NCBI GenBank assembly: GCA_018699955.1
Contig: JABISG010000054.1
Location: 1-64,000 of the forward strand
Source of the DNA: Planctomycetaceae bacterium
GTDB taxonomy: Bacteria; Planctomycetota; Planctomycetia; Planctomycetales; Planctomycetaceae
DNA length: 64,000 bases
Reading direction: 5' to 3'
A program made the position numbers and the translations under genes. Within the stretch, counting starts at the first letter, position 1; every line of letters begins with the position of its first letter. This document shows positions 35,602 to 43,876 of this stretch, in pieces. The notes beneath the pieces were generated by a model. That model was given only the letters and a program-made list of their open reading frames with translations. It did no database searches and was not told where the DNA came from.

Positions 35602-38600
35602 ATGAAACAATTCCGCTTTGGCGTCTTGGCCTGTTCGTTGTTACTGCTTGTGCTGTCCGATGCTTTCGCGCAGCGGATCTTGATTCCGCGACGGCACGAT
35701 AAGCCGCCCGGTCCGGCTCTGTCACCGGCCGAAGCCGTCAAGAAGATGACGGTGCCACCGGGATTTTCCGTCGAAGTGGTGGCGGCCGAACCCGATGTGA
35801 TCAACCCGGTCGCGATGACGATTGACGAACGGGGACGGTTCTGGATTTGTGAAAGTATCGAGTACCCGCGGCGCTCGCCCGGCAAAGGACGCGACCGGGT
35901 AAAAGTGTTGGAGGATGTCGATGGCGACGGCAAAGCCGAGAAGGTTTCGATATTTGCCGACGGGTTGAATATCCCTTCGGGAATTGCCGTCGGACATGGC
36001 GGCGTGTGGGTGGCCAATGCGCCGGACATCCTCTTTCTGCAAGATACCGACGGCGACGGCAAAGCAGACAAACGGCGAGTGGTCGTCACGGGCTTCGGTC
36101 GTACCGACACGCACGAACTTCCCAACTCGCTCACTTGGGGGCCGGACGGTTGGCTGTATGGACTGAATGGCGTGTTTAATTACAGCCACGTGAAATACCC
36201 GCCCGGTTCGCCGCATGCGAAGAAGAATCCCAACGGTTTCAAGTTCACCTGCGCGCTGTTCCGCATTCATCCGCGAACGTGGGAATTTCAGATCTTTGCT
36301 GCAGGAACCAGTAATCCGTGGGGAATTGCCTGGGATAACGAGGGCAGCGCGTTCATCAGTGCCTGCGTGATCGATCACCTCTGGCATCTCACCGAGACCG
36401 GCTACTACCATCGGCAGGGTGGCCCCTATCCGCCGCACACGTGGAAGCTTGGCTCAATTGTGAAGCACAAACATCAGAAGGCGGCCTACTGCGGCATCAC
36501 CTTTTTCGACAGCGATGCTTATCCGGCCGAGTATCGCGAAAAGCTGTACATGGGAAACATTCACGGCGGCTGCCTGAATGTCGATGTTCTACAGCGAGAT
36601 GGCGCGACGTATTTCGCAAAGCCGCGCCCCGACTTTCTCACCGCCAACGATGCCTGGTTCATGCCGGTCGTTCAGAAGACCGGCCCCGATGGCTGCTTGT
36701 ACGTTCTCGATTGGTACGACCGGTACCACTGCTATCAGGATGCGAATGCCGACCCCAAGGGAATCGACCGTTTGCGCGGGCGGTTGTATCGCATTCGTTA
36801 CAAGAACACGCCGCGCGTTGCCGGTTTCGATCTGTCGAAGGAAAGCGACGCGGAGTTAATCGCGCGGCTGCACAGTCCGAACGTCTACTTCCGCGAGAAC
36901 GCACAGCGATTGCTGAGCGAGCGCTCCAGTGAATCATCGCAGCCACTGCTCGAACGACTTGTGTTGAACGATAAAGCGTCCAGGAAGGCGAGAATGCACG
37001 CGTTTTGGGCGTTACTGGGAATGTCGCGGCCGCTATCGTCGGCCTTCTTTGAGAAAGCCGTTGCCCATTCCGATCCGTCGTTTCGCGCGTGGGCGATTCG
37101 GGGCGGTTACGGGAACCTGGCGAATCCACTCGCCCTGTCTGCCGCGCTCGATGGAACGTCCGACGATCCCTCGTCGGACGTACAACTGCAGCGCGCGATC
37201 ACCGCATCGAAGCTGTTGACCGGGAAGGCGCGAATGACGCGTCTATTGGAAATTCTCAAACGCCACGCGGACGACAAATTGATTCCGCATGTCGCCTGGC
37301 AGAACATCGAACCATTATTGGAAGAGGACGCGGAAGACTTTCTGGATGTGATCGCCGATCTCGACGCGCAGCCGGCGGTGATCAGCAGCGGCATGCTGCC
37401 TCTGCTGGCGGAACGAATTCTTGCCCGCCACGATCCGAATTCAGCAGCGATTGTCACACTTCTCGCAATGTTGACCGACGAACAAACGGGCGACGCGACG
37501 GGGGCGCGGCAATTCCTGGGCGCAGTGGCTCGGCGCGTGCAGAACCGCGAGATTGCGGGCGATCGACTGGCATCGCTGAAGGCGGCTGTCGCGCCGACGA
37601 TCAAGCAGATTCTCGATAGCGGTGCCGATGGCCCGTTGTATTTCGACACCGCGCTGCTGGCGATTTCGCTCAAGGACATGGCGGGAATTCCGGCGATTCG
37701 CAAGGTACTTTCATCGACGGCCGCACCGGAAACACAGCGGGTGAGCGCTCTCAACGCTTTGGTTGCTGCCGGTGATGAATCGTTGCTGGAATCGGTCGAG
37801 GGCATCTTTAGCGACCGCAAACGAAACTCGCCGGCGCTACGTGCGCAGGTGCTGGCATCGCTGGGGAAACTCCGTCAGCCGCAGGTCGCCGACGTGGTTT
37901 TGTCACATTACAAGACGCTGGAACCGGAACTCCAGCCGCGAGCGGTCGAATTGCTGACCCAACGCGTCGCCTGGAGCAAGCGGTTATTGGCCGCGATTGG
38001 GAAGAAAGAGATTCCAGCGAATGCTCTCAACCTGAACCAGGTGCGGCGGCTGTTGGCAACCGGCGACAAACAACTTGCCGGGCAGGTTGCCAAGACGTGG
38101 GGAACGATCCGTGATACGCGCAACCCGCAACGCGAGAAACTGATCACCCAGATGAAACAGCACATTCGTGGAAATCCCGGTGACCCGTTTGCCGGTCAGA
38201 AAGTTTTCAAGAAGGTGTGCGGCCAATGCCACAAACTTTATGGTGAAGGATTTGAGGTCGGTCCCGACATTACGTTGAACGGCCGCAACTCGTTCGACCA
38301 ACTCCTCTCCAACGTGTTCGACCCGAGCCTTGTGATTGGGGCGGCCTACCGGGCCAACACGGTCGTCACAACCGGCGGGCGTGTACTCACCGGACTGGTT
38401 GTCGAGAACAGCCAACAGCGGGTGATATTGAAGACACAAGGAGGCAAGCTGGAAACGATTCCGCGCGGCGAGATCGAAGTTTTCAAGGCAAGCAAAATCT
38501 CGATGATGCCCGAAGAACTGGAAAAACAGATCAAGCCGAAAGAAATGGTCGACCTGTTCGCCTTCCTGGTGCTTGACAGGCCGCCGTCGGATTCGGACGC

Positions 38601-39081
38601 GCGGCAATTGCCCGGCGTGCGTGAAATCAAGCCGCGCTCGACAACCAACCCGAAAGAGTTCGCCGACATTCTGAGTGAAATCGCTCCCGGCTTCACCACG
38701 TCGGCTGTTGGTGAAGGGGGGCTACGATTGCTGAAAGAACACAGCGGTCGCGCAGCGGTTGTGCAAACGCATCCGGTCAATCGAGAAAAAGCCTGTGTAC
38801 TGCGCGGGACATTCGAGTTGCCGGCCGGAAAGAAGTCTCTGTTGGCGCTGTCGGTGTCGCATCACCCGCAAGGAGATTGGCGGCTGATTGCCCGCGTGAA
38901 CGGCAAGCCGTTGCTCGATTCGATTGTCGGCGTGAAGACGACAAAGAACGGCTGGGCGGAATTGACGGTCGATCTTTCATCGTTCGCCGGGAAGAAAGTG
39001 ACAATCGAGTTGCACAATCACCCCAACAACTGGGCCAACGAATTCGGCTACTGGGGCCGCGCTGCCGTGATTTCGGAGTAA
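35602..39081 (+). CDS. PVC-type heme-binding CxxCH protein (propeller, HEAT, cytochrome c)
   Basis: The start at 35602 gives a signal peptide (MKQFRFGVLACSLLLLVL to DAFAQ). The 1,159-residue protein has three parts. About 40-400 is a sorbosone/glucose dehydrogenase-like propeller (VPPGFSVEVVAAEPDVINP, VLEDVDGDGKAEKV, PDGCLYVLDWYDRYH). About 400-840 is helical, HEAT-like repeats. About 860-960 holds a cytochrome c site CGQCH (Cys873). The C-terminal about 190 residues resemble a carbohydrate-binding or galactose-binding beta domain. This architecture defines the planctomycete/verrucomicrobial membrane-bound dehydrogenase group. The electron donor is unknown. A longer frame back to 35329 overlaps the previous gene and is rejected. 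Confidence 0.92.
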   Translation: MKQFRFGVLACSLLLLVLSDAFAQRILIPRRHDKPPGPALSPAEAVKKMTVPPGFSVEVVAAEPDVINPVAMTIDERGRFWICESIEYPRRSPGKGRDRVKVLEDVDGDGKAEKVSIFADGLNIPSGIAVGHGGVWVANAPDILFLQDTDGDGKADKRRVVVTGFGRTDTHELPNSLTWGPDGWLYGLNGVFNYSHVKYPPGSPHAKKNPNGFKFTCALFRIHPRTWEFQIFAAGTSNPWGIAWDNEGSAFISACVIDHLWHLTETGYYHRQGGPYPPHTWKLGSIVKHKHQKAAYCGITFFDSDAYPAEYREKLYMGNIHGGCLNVDVLQRDGATYFAKPRPDFLTANDAWFMPVVQKTGPDGCLYVLDWYDRYHCYQDANADPKGIDRLRGRLYRIRYKNTPRVAGFDLSKESDAELIARLHSPNVYFRENAQRLLSERSSESSQPLLERLVLNDKASRKARMHAFWALLGMSRPLSSAFFEKAVAHSDPSFRAWAIRGGYGNLANPLALSAALDGTSDDPSSDVQLQRAITASKLLTGKARMTRLLEILKRHADDKLIPHVAWQNIEPLLEEDAEDFLDVIADLDAQPAVISSGMLPLLAERILARHDPNSAAIVTLLAMLTDEQTGDATGARQFLGAVARRVQNREIAGDRLASLKAAVAPTIKQILDSGADGPLYFDTALLAISLKDMAGIPAIRKVLSSTAAPETQRVSALNALVAAGDESLLESVEGIFSDRKRNSPALRAQVLASLGKLRQPQVADVVLSHYKTLEPELQPRAVELLTQRVAWSKRLLAAIGKKEIPANALNLNQVRRLLATGDKQLAGQVAKTWGTIRDTRNPQREKLITQMKQHIRGNPGDPFAGQKVFKKVCGQCHKLYGEGFEVGPDITLNGRNSFDQLLSNVFDPSLVIGAAYRANTVVTTGGRVLTGLVVENSQQRVILKTQGGKLETIPRGEIEVFKASKISMMPEELEKQIKPKEMVDLFAFLVLDRPPSDSDARQLPGVREIKPRSTTNPKEFADILSEIAPGFTTSAVGEGGLRLLKEHSGRAAVVQTHPVNREKACVLRGTFELPAGKKSLLALSVSHHPQGDWRLIARVNGKPLLDSIVGVKTTKNGWAELTVDLSSFAGKKVTIELHNHPNNWANEFGYWGRAAVISE

Positions 39082-39546
39082 TGATTCGGTCAATAAAAGT
39101 GAACAGTGCGCACGCGTTCTGGTTGCCGAATACGTCCACCCGAACTGCAACGTTGCATTAGTTACACTTCGTGTCGTCAGGATGACACATTTCCCTGTTT
39201 CTCGTTTACCGGCAATCCATCGGCGACTGCGCGGTTTCCGGCTGAAAAACAGGGCTGATCACCCTGTTTTTCACGATTGGCCTGTCGAGAGGAACGGAAT
39301 GTGCGTCTGAATTCCGATGCCGCCGGGATGTCGAAAGATCGGTGGCAATCGTGGTAATCGACGTCGCCGTGTTAGTTGACACGGGTTGGGGTGCGGTTTC
39401 TAATGGAGCTTGTGTTGCTCGACCTACCCCTTCATCAATCGTGCGTAGGGTGAGATGCCGCCGACTTGTGAAGGGTATTGTCCCAATAACAACCGGGTAT
39501 CGGTCCCGTCGAGCGTGTTAAACCAGAGAACTTAGGAGATTAGTTC
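39082..39546 (+). other. Intergenic region ahead of the small CxxCH gene
   Basis: These 465 bases contain no gene. A sigma70 promoter (39376-39404) and a leader of about 135 bases before the next start are the only features that I can support. Confidence 0.5.
39376..39404 (+). promoter_or_regulatory. Sigma70-type promoter
   Basis: TTGACA (39376-39381) and TCTAAT (39399-39404) are separated by exactly 17 bases, a full -35 and a 5-of-6 -10 match. It would start transcription near 39411, about 135 bases before the small CxxCH protein gene. It is the best promoter match I found in the window. Confidence 0.55.
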
Positions 39547-39924
39547 ATGCAGAAGATGTTCAAAGTTGGATCAGCGTGGATGCTCGGCGCCGCCATTGTC
39601 GCCGTCATGTTCGTGGCAACCCCGAAGCAAGCCGAAGCTCGCCCGCCGTTCGTCGGCGTGTTCGCCAAGCAGTATCCCGCACTGAAGGATCTGGTGAAGA
39701 AGTCGAAGTGCGCGGTTTGTCACCCCAAGGCTGACAACAAGAAGAAGAAAAAGCGTAACGACTACGGCATGGCGTTGGGCAAAGCCATCGGCAAAGCCAA
39801 CGAAAAAGACAAAGCCAAAGTGACTGCCGCTTTGGTGAAGATTGAAAAGGAAAAGAGTGGCGCGAAGGGCAAGACCTTCGGCGACCTGATCAAGGAAGGC
39901 AAATTGCCGGGCGACGCCAAGTAA
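39547..39924 (+). CDS. Small Lys-rich CxxCH (cytochrome c-like) exported protein
   Basis: The 125-residue protein has a signal peptide (about 1-31, MFKVGSAWMLGAAIVAVMFVA then PKQAEA) and a single heme-type motif CAVCH (55-59). The mature chain is strikingly basic: after the motif comes NKKKKKRNDYG, then alternating Ala/Lys helices. Met in YGMALG is one possible distal ligand. GGAGA a few bases before the ATG is a fair ribosome site. A strong promoter upstream and a terminator downstream make it a monocistronic unit, probably well expressed. Whether heme is bound is not shown. I recognise it only as a planctomycete-type small protein. Confidence 0.8.
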   Translation: MQKMFKVGSAWMLGAAIVAVMFVATPKQAEARPPFVGVFAKQYPALKDLVKKSKCAVCHPKADNKKKKKRNDYGMALGKAIGKANEKDKAKVTAALVKIEKEKSGAKGKTFGDLIKEGKLPGDAK

Positions 39925-39957
39925 TTCTGGCATCTGCCAAAGCGGATTGATTTGATG

Positions 39958-39998
39958 CGGGCGGGGTTTCCGAATGACGGCAACCTCGCCCGTTTTTT
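39958..39998 (+). terminator. Rho-independent terminator
   Basis: CGGGCGGGG (39958-39966) pairs with CCTCGCCCG (39984-39992) with one G-U pair, followed by six T's (39993-39998). It terminates the small CxxCH protein gene ending at 39924. The EEP gene on the other strand ends close by at 40011. Confidence 0.85.
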
Positions 39999-40010
39999 GC
40001 GCGACGACCG

Positions 40011-40751
40011 CTAACTGGATTTGTCGTTTTTTGCATTTCGACCGAGATGGAAATCGACCACCAGCGGCAGATGGTCCGATGCGATCGCCGCCGCACGGTT
40101 CCGCACAACGTGGGCGCGACGGATGTTGATCGCACCGCGAACGAATGCCTTGTCAAGTGCGCCCATCGGCAGGTAAGCGGGGAACGAGCGAAATCGCGAA
40201 GCCGGGGCGGTCACCTGTTGAAAGTCGGCCGCTTGAAACGGTCCGCCGGCCAGCGTGTTGCGCCAGTCGTTGAAATCGCCGATTATCAGCGTGGGCAAAT
40301 GCTCCGACTCGCGAAACAGGTGGTGATGCAGCAGATGCTTGACCTGCCAGTGACGTTCCTGCTCGGCTAGTCCCAGATGCCAATTCACCAACTGCAACAA
40401 TCCTTCGGGCGTTTCGACGACGACCATTTGTGCGCCGCGCGGTTTTTTGGAGTTGTACCGCAGCGACACCTGATGCTTCGATCGCAACCGCCACCGCGAG
40501 AGGATCAGGTTGCCGTACCCTCCCTGCTTCAGCCGGACATTGGTCTGGTACAGGCGAGCGACAGAGTTGAAGTGGTCGGCAAACAGTTTGGGTTGATTGT
40601 GGCATCGCGATCGGGGGACGTCGCGATCGACTTCCTGCAGGCAGATGAGGTCGGGGTTCTCATCTTCAATGACCGAAAGCACACGTTCCAGCCGATAACG
40701 ACGGTCGCGACCGCCGATACCCTTGTGAATGTTATAGCTCAGCACGCGCAT
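40011..40751 (-). CDS. Endonuclease/exonuclease/phosphatase (EEP) family protein
   Basis: From MRVLSYN (40751) the 246-residue protein shows the EEP signature: SYNIHKG with Asn7, ICLQEVD with Glu40, LVNWHLG, GDFNDW (158-163) and the terminal SDHLPLVVDF. These residues coordinate the divalent metal in DNase I/APE1-like and phospholipid phosphatase-like enzymes. No signal peptide, so likely cytoplasmic. The substrate could be DNA, RNA or a lipid head group. A longer start at 40841 adds a low-quality leader. Confidence 0.87.
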   Translation of the reverse strand: MRVLSYNIHKGIGGRDRRYRLERVLSVIEDENPDLICLQEVDRDVPRSRCHNQPKLFADHFNSVARLYQTNVRLKQGGYGNLILSRWRLRSKHQVSLRYNSKKPRGAQMVVVETPEGLLQLVNWHLGLAEQERHWQVKHLLHHHLFRESEHLPTLIIGDFNDWRNTLAGGPFQAADFQQVTAPASRFRSFPAYLPMGALDKAFVRGAINIRRAHVVRNRAAAIASDHLPLVVDFHLGRNAKNDKSS

Positions 40752-40845
40752 GTCATTCTCCGTCTTCTGTTGAGTCTGCTGCGGATCGCAGAGGATTTCA
40801 AGCGGACGACCGCTGACCCGCCAGGACGCAGTTAGGCGCACTCGG

Positions 40846-40886
40846 TTTTAACGCAAAGATGCAAAGGATCGCAGAGGTTCGCAAAG
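40846..40886. repeat. Low-complexity GCAAAG-type intergenic repeat
   Basis: AACGCAAAGATGCAAAGGAT starts near 40849 and continues with GCAGAGGTTCGCAAAG. Units of the form GCAAAG/GCAGAG recur. Similar text occurs between genes in many environmental bacterial genomes; I state that from general memory. Confidence 0.4.
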
Positions 40887-40983
40887 AAAAAAAGAACGAC
40901 GAAGAAATAAGAGCCTGAAGCGCAAGCGTAGAAGCATGGGGGAGATTTACCGACTTGAGATTTCATATCACATCTCGGTTAGC

Positions 40984-41045
40984 GGGTGCCACTGGCGTGT
41001 CGCCAGTGCAGTGTGGTGAACATTGGCGACACGCCAGTGGCACCC
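40984..41045. repeat. Perfect 22-base inverted repeat
   Basis: Arms at 40984-41005 and 41024-41045 are exact complements over 22 bases with an 18-base centre. The left arm and its continuation also form their own hairpin, CACTGGCG-TGT-CGCCAGTG, as does part of the right arm, so the whole could fold as a cruciform. It lies in the gap between the EEP gene start and the small lipoprotein gene. Confidence 0.85.
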
Positions 41046-41191
41046 AGCCCGTCAATTGAAATTCGGCATTTCAAGCTCATCTTGACCTCTTCGAGAGGGC
41101 AGGATAAAACTCGTCTCCGCGCGACCAGTGCGGGCATCTGTGGCCGCCATAGCCACCGTTTCTGCCAAACACGCGATTGGGAGTTGGAGCG

Positions 41192-41614
41192 TTGTCATTC
41201 TGGCCTGTTGACGTCAATTCTCTTTGTCTGTCACGACGGCGTTGCTATGTATCGCCGTCAATCGTAGCCGGAGTCTCTCTCTGTGCAGTGGCGATCGTCG
41301 GATGCCAACTGACATCCGCCGTCGAATACAGCAATCCGTCTGATGCCGAACAGAATCTGGCTGTCCTCGAAGTCGTGCATATCGGCATGACCCGCCAGCA
41401 GGCGGTGGATGCGTTGACGAATGAAGGCGTGAAAGGTTCTTCCGGCGTGAGCGAATCGGTCTACTACTGCGAAGCCTGGGATGGCAAGGATGACCGCCAC
41501 TGGCTTCTGAATGTGGCATTATTCTTCGATCAATCGGGACGGCTTTATAAAGTGGGGTCGAGCCAGCCCGATTTTGAATCGGTGACCGAAACATCCCCGT
41601 CCGATGCCAACTGA
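41192..41614 (+). CDS. Small lipoprotein, BamE/SmpA-like
   Basis: The frame encodes a lipoprotein ending of the leader, SLCAVAIVGCQ (lipobox IVGC), then VLEVVHIGMTRQQAVDALTNEG, which resembles the BamE/OmlA-like fold (GMT plus helix). About 110 mature residues end at 41614. The start is uncertain: no in-frame ATG exists, and TTG 41192 with GGGAG upstream is used here. An ATG at 41247 in the neighbouring frame would give MYRRQ directly before the hydrophobic stretch if one base were missing, so a frameshift or sequence error is possible. Role: possibly outer membrane assembly, inferred from fold only. Confidence 0.55.
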   Translation: MSFWPVDVNSLCLSRRRCYVSPSIVAGVSLCAVAIVGCQLTSAVEYSNPSDAEQNLAVLEVVHIGMTRQQAVDALTNEGVKGSSGVSESVYYCEAWDGKDDRHWLLNVALFFDQSGRLYKVGSSQPDFESVTETSPSDAN

Positions 41615-41691
41615 GCTGTGGCGACGGCCCCAGATGATTGCGGACGAGTCACGCAAATTCTCTCGCCGGCGCTTACCGTCGCCCGATCATT

Positions 41692-42147
41692 CTACAGGGG
41701 ATCGGTCGGTCGCGTGAGTTCGTCGAGAAAATGAATGTGTCCGCGGCAGTGTTTGCAGACAACTTTCGTACCGATGTATTTCGGCGACGATCGCAGTTCT
41801 TCCTGGCAATGGGGGCAGCTGGCGAAAAACGCGATCGTGCGGATTGCCTTGTCGTAAATGTCGAGGTGGAAGTCGTGCTGGCAGATTTTGCAGCGCACGC
41901 CTTTGCCGACATATTTCCGGGCAATGCGTAGTTCCTGCTGGCAGCGTGGACAGGCGACGTAGAATCCGCGCGGTTCGACCTCGACCATCGATGCAATCTC
42001 CTCCAAAGGGCGAAACTCCGGGATTTCGACCGAGTCGGGAATGAAATCGTCGTTTAACAGCGCACGACAAACCTGGCAATGGACCAGGTTGGGCGGCATA
42101 TCATCGCCACATTGCGGACAGGGACCGCCGGGCCAGGCAGGCATCGG
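41692..42147 (-). CDS. Zinc-ribbon protein with three Cys pairs
   Basis: From MPAWPGG (42147) the protein has 151 residues. It carries three zinc-ribbon-like units: CPQCG with CQVC, CPRCQQELRI with CKIC, and CPHCQEELRSS with CKHC. Each is CxxC-n-CxxC, fit to bind one zinc. Between the first and second lies an acidic linker. Such proteins in planctomycetes bind nucleic acid or act in protein contacts; no specific role follows. The open frame continues upstream to 42408 but is not zinc-ribbon-like. The PQQ protein gene next to it ends 83 bases upstream on the same strand. Confidence 0.78.
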   Translation of the reverse strand, partial: PMPAWPGGPCPQCGDDMPPNLVHCQVCRALLNDDFIPDSVEIPEFRPLEEIASMVEVEPRGFYVACPRCQQELRIARKYVGKGVRCKICQHDFHLDIYDKAIRTIAFFASCPHCQEELRSSPKYIGTKVVCKHCRGHIHFLDELTRPTDPL

Positions 42148-42230
42148 TGCAGACTCTCCAGTTGGAAAACAACAGAAGTCGAATCGATCTGATTCAATGA
42201 AAAACGCAGGCCCGCGAAATTGAAAGGTCG

Positions 42231-43520
42231 TTAGGGCTTGGCTTCTAATGCAGCCAGCCGATGATAGGTCCTGATCAATAAACGTCCCCCGGCAACGATG
42301 GGGGTTGAGTGTGATGTGTCGCCGAGGCTGGTGCGCTGAATGTCGGTAGCGGCCGGCTGTTCGACCGTTGCTGGAACGACAATCATATCGCCTTTTTCGG
42401 TAATGCAATAAAGTTTGCCATCGATGCAGATCGGCGAACCACTGTAGCCTCCGCCCACCCGAATCGTCCAGAGATTCTCGCCGTCTTCAGGCTTCACGCA
42501 ACTCACAACGCCGTTGTCGTTCCAGAGGAACAAATGGCCGCCGTAGTAAATCGGCGTGGGGACATACGGCAGCACCTTCTTGCGTTCGTAGCGAATGCGG
42601 TTCTTCGTTGCATCTTTGGGATCGGAGAGATCGACGGCAATCATCACGTTGCCCCTTCCGCCTCCGCCACACGATTGAATCAGCAGTCCGCCGGCCACAA
42701 TGGGCGAGGCGACCGTTCGGCGCGGTTCGGGGAATTCGCCCGTCATCCAGTTCAGACGGCCGGTTTGCGGGTCGAGACTGGCAACGCCCAAGGCACCGCT
42801 GGCGCAGATGAGTTGAGGCTTATCGCCTTTCAAGCGAACGATTATCGGCGTGGCATACGAGGTCCGGTAGAAACTATGGACGGAACTCCACACCGTTCGC
42901 CCGGTGTTCTTATCGAGCGCAACAACCGAACTCGGTCCCTTTTGCAGGTTCGCAATGATGACCAGATCGTTGAAGAGGATGGGCGAGACACCCTGTCCAT
43001 GCTGGCTTTCAAATCCGCCCAATAGCCGTTGCCAAACCAGATCACCGTCGAAATCGTATGCAGAAAATGTGTAGTGTTCGTCATCGGAGAACGCCAGATA
43101 AACCCGTTTGCCATCGGTGGCCGGCGTACTCGATGCCCAACTGTTTTTTGAGTGCTTGTGGCTTCTGTTGAATCCAACCTGCCTCGACCAGATCTCTTTT
43201 CCCGTTGCGGGATTCAGGCAGAACAAAAACCGTAGTGCTCCCTCGTCGATGGCCGACGTTACGAACAGCTTGTCTTTCCAGACGATGGGGGATGCGTGGC
43301 CGACTCCCGGCAGTTCAATATTCCAGGCGTAGTCGCCGGGGCTCCAGGTTGTGGGAATCCCCTTCTGATCGCTGATTCCGTTGCCGTTCACTCCGCGAAA
43401 CCGGCTCCAGCTTTCTTGCGCGACGGCCGAAGAAGTCGAGCCGAACAAACCGAGAACGGTCATTGCGCAAAAGAGAAACGCGAGACCTGTCGATGAACGA
43501 CGCAGCGGCAAAGTGAGCAT
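42231..43520 (-). CDS. PQQ-binding-like beta-propeller protein, exported (copy A)
   Basis: From [10 protein letters not shown] (43520) the 429-residue protein has a signal peptide (about 1-35, ending SSAVAQ). The mature part opens [20 protein letters not shown], then [24 protein letters not shown] repeats and [23 protein letters not shown] and [11 protein letters not shown], each the W-docking motif of PQQ/outer membrane assembly lipoprotein type propellers. These proteins (also called pyrrolo-quinoline quinone repeat proteins) are numerous in planctomycetes; no PQQ binding is established. Divergent from the sigma54-dependent regulator gene. Confidence 0.87.
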   Translation of the reverse strand: MLTLPLRRSSTGLAFLFCAMTVLGLFGSTSSAVAQESWSRFRGVNGNGISDQKGIPTTWSPGDYAWNIELPGVGHASPIVWKDKLFVTSAIDEGALRFLFCLNPATGKEIWSRQVGFNRSHKHSKNSWASSTPATDGKRVYLAFSDDEHYTFSAYDFDGDLVWQRLLGGFESQHGQGVSPILFNDLVIIANLQKGPSSVVALDKNTGRTVWSSVHSFYRTSYATPIIVRLKGDKPQLICASGALGVASLDPQTGRLNWMTGEFPEPRRTVASPIVAGGLLIQSCGGGGRGNVMIAVDLSDPKDATKNRIRYERKKVLPYVPTPIYYGGHLFLWNDNGVVSCVKPEDGENLWTIRVGGGYSGSPICIDGKLYCITEKGDMIVVPATVEQPAATDIQRTSLGDTSHSTPIVAGGRLLIRTYHRLAALEAKP

Positions 43521-43876
43521 TACAGTGTTCCTTCGGATGTCGATCAAAATGCTTTCGGCCGGCTCCATCATGCCAACACGAAAATCTCCAGCCGATTGTG
43601 ACCACCGCAGCTGCTCAGGCAACCCGCAGCGTATCCCATGCGCTGAATTCACCCCCTAACATGACGAAACAGTCCTCTCAGTTCAAGACTGGCGACAGTT
43701 GTTCCAACCAACCCAATCGCGACCGAATTGCCTTGTCAGGTGGAATTCCGCTCCGTTATGCTGAAGGGACTCGCGAATGCCGTTGGTGGGCGTTCGATCA
43801 ATCACTTCGCGCTCTTCCACTGAAAGCCGAGTTTGCGGCCGGTCAATCAGCCGTTAATTGTCGGTTCCAATTCACT
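43521..43876. other. Divergent intergenic region between PQQ-like gene and regulator
   Basis: These 356 bases hold both promoters of a divergent pair. The reading frame of the regulator extends back to 43598, but its residues are not domain-like. I saw no clear sigma54 (-24/-12) or sigma70 boxes by eye. Confidence 0.5.

Noticed and set aside
43598..43876. N-terminal extension of the sigma54 activator
   Set aside because: The residues before MDGNNSDD are not domain-like and no ribosome site supports 43598. A start at 43661 remains possible.
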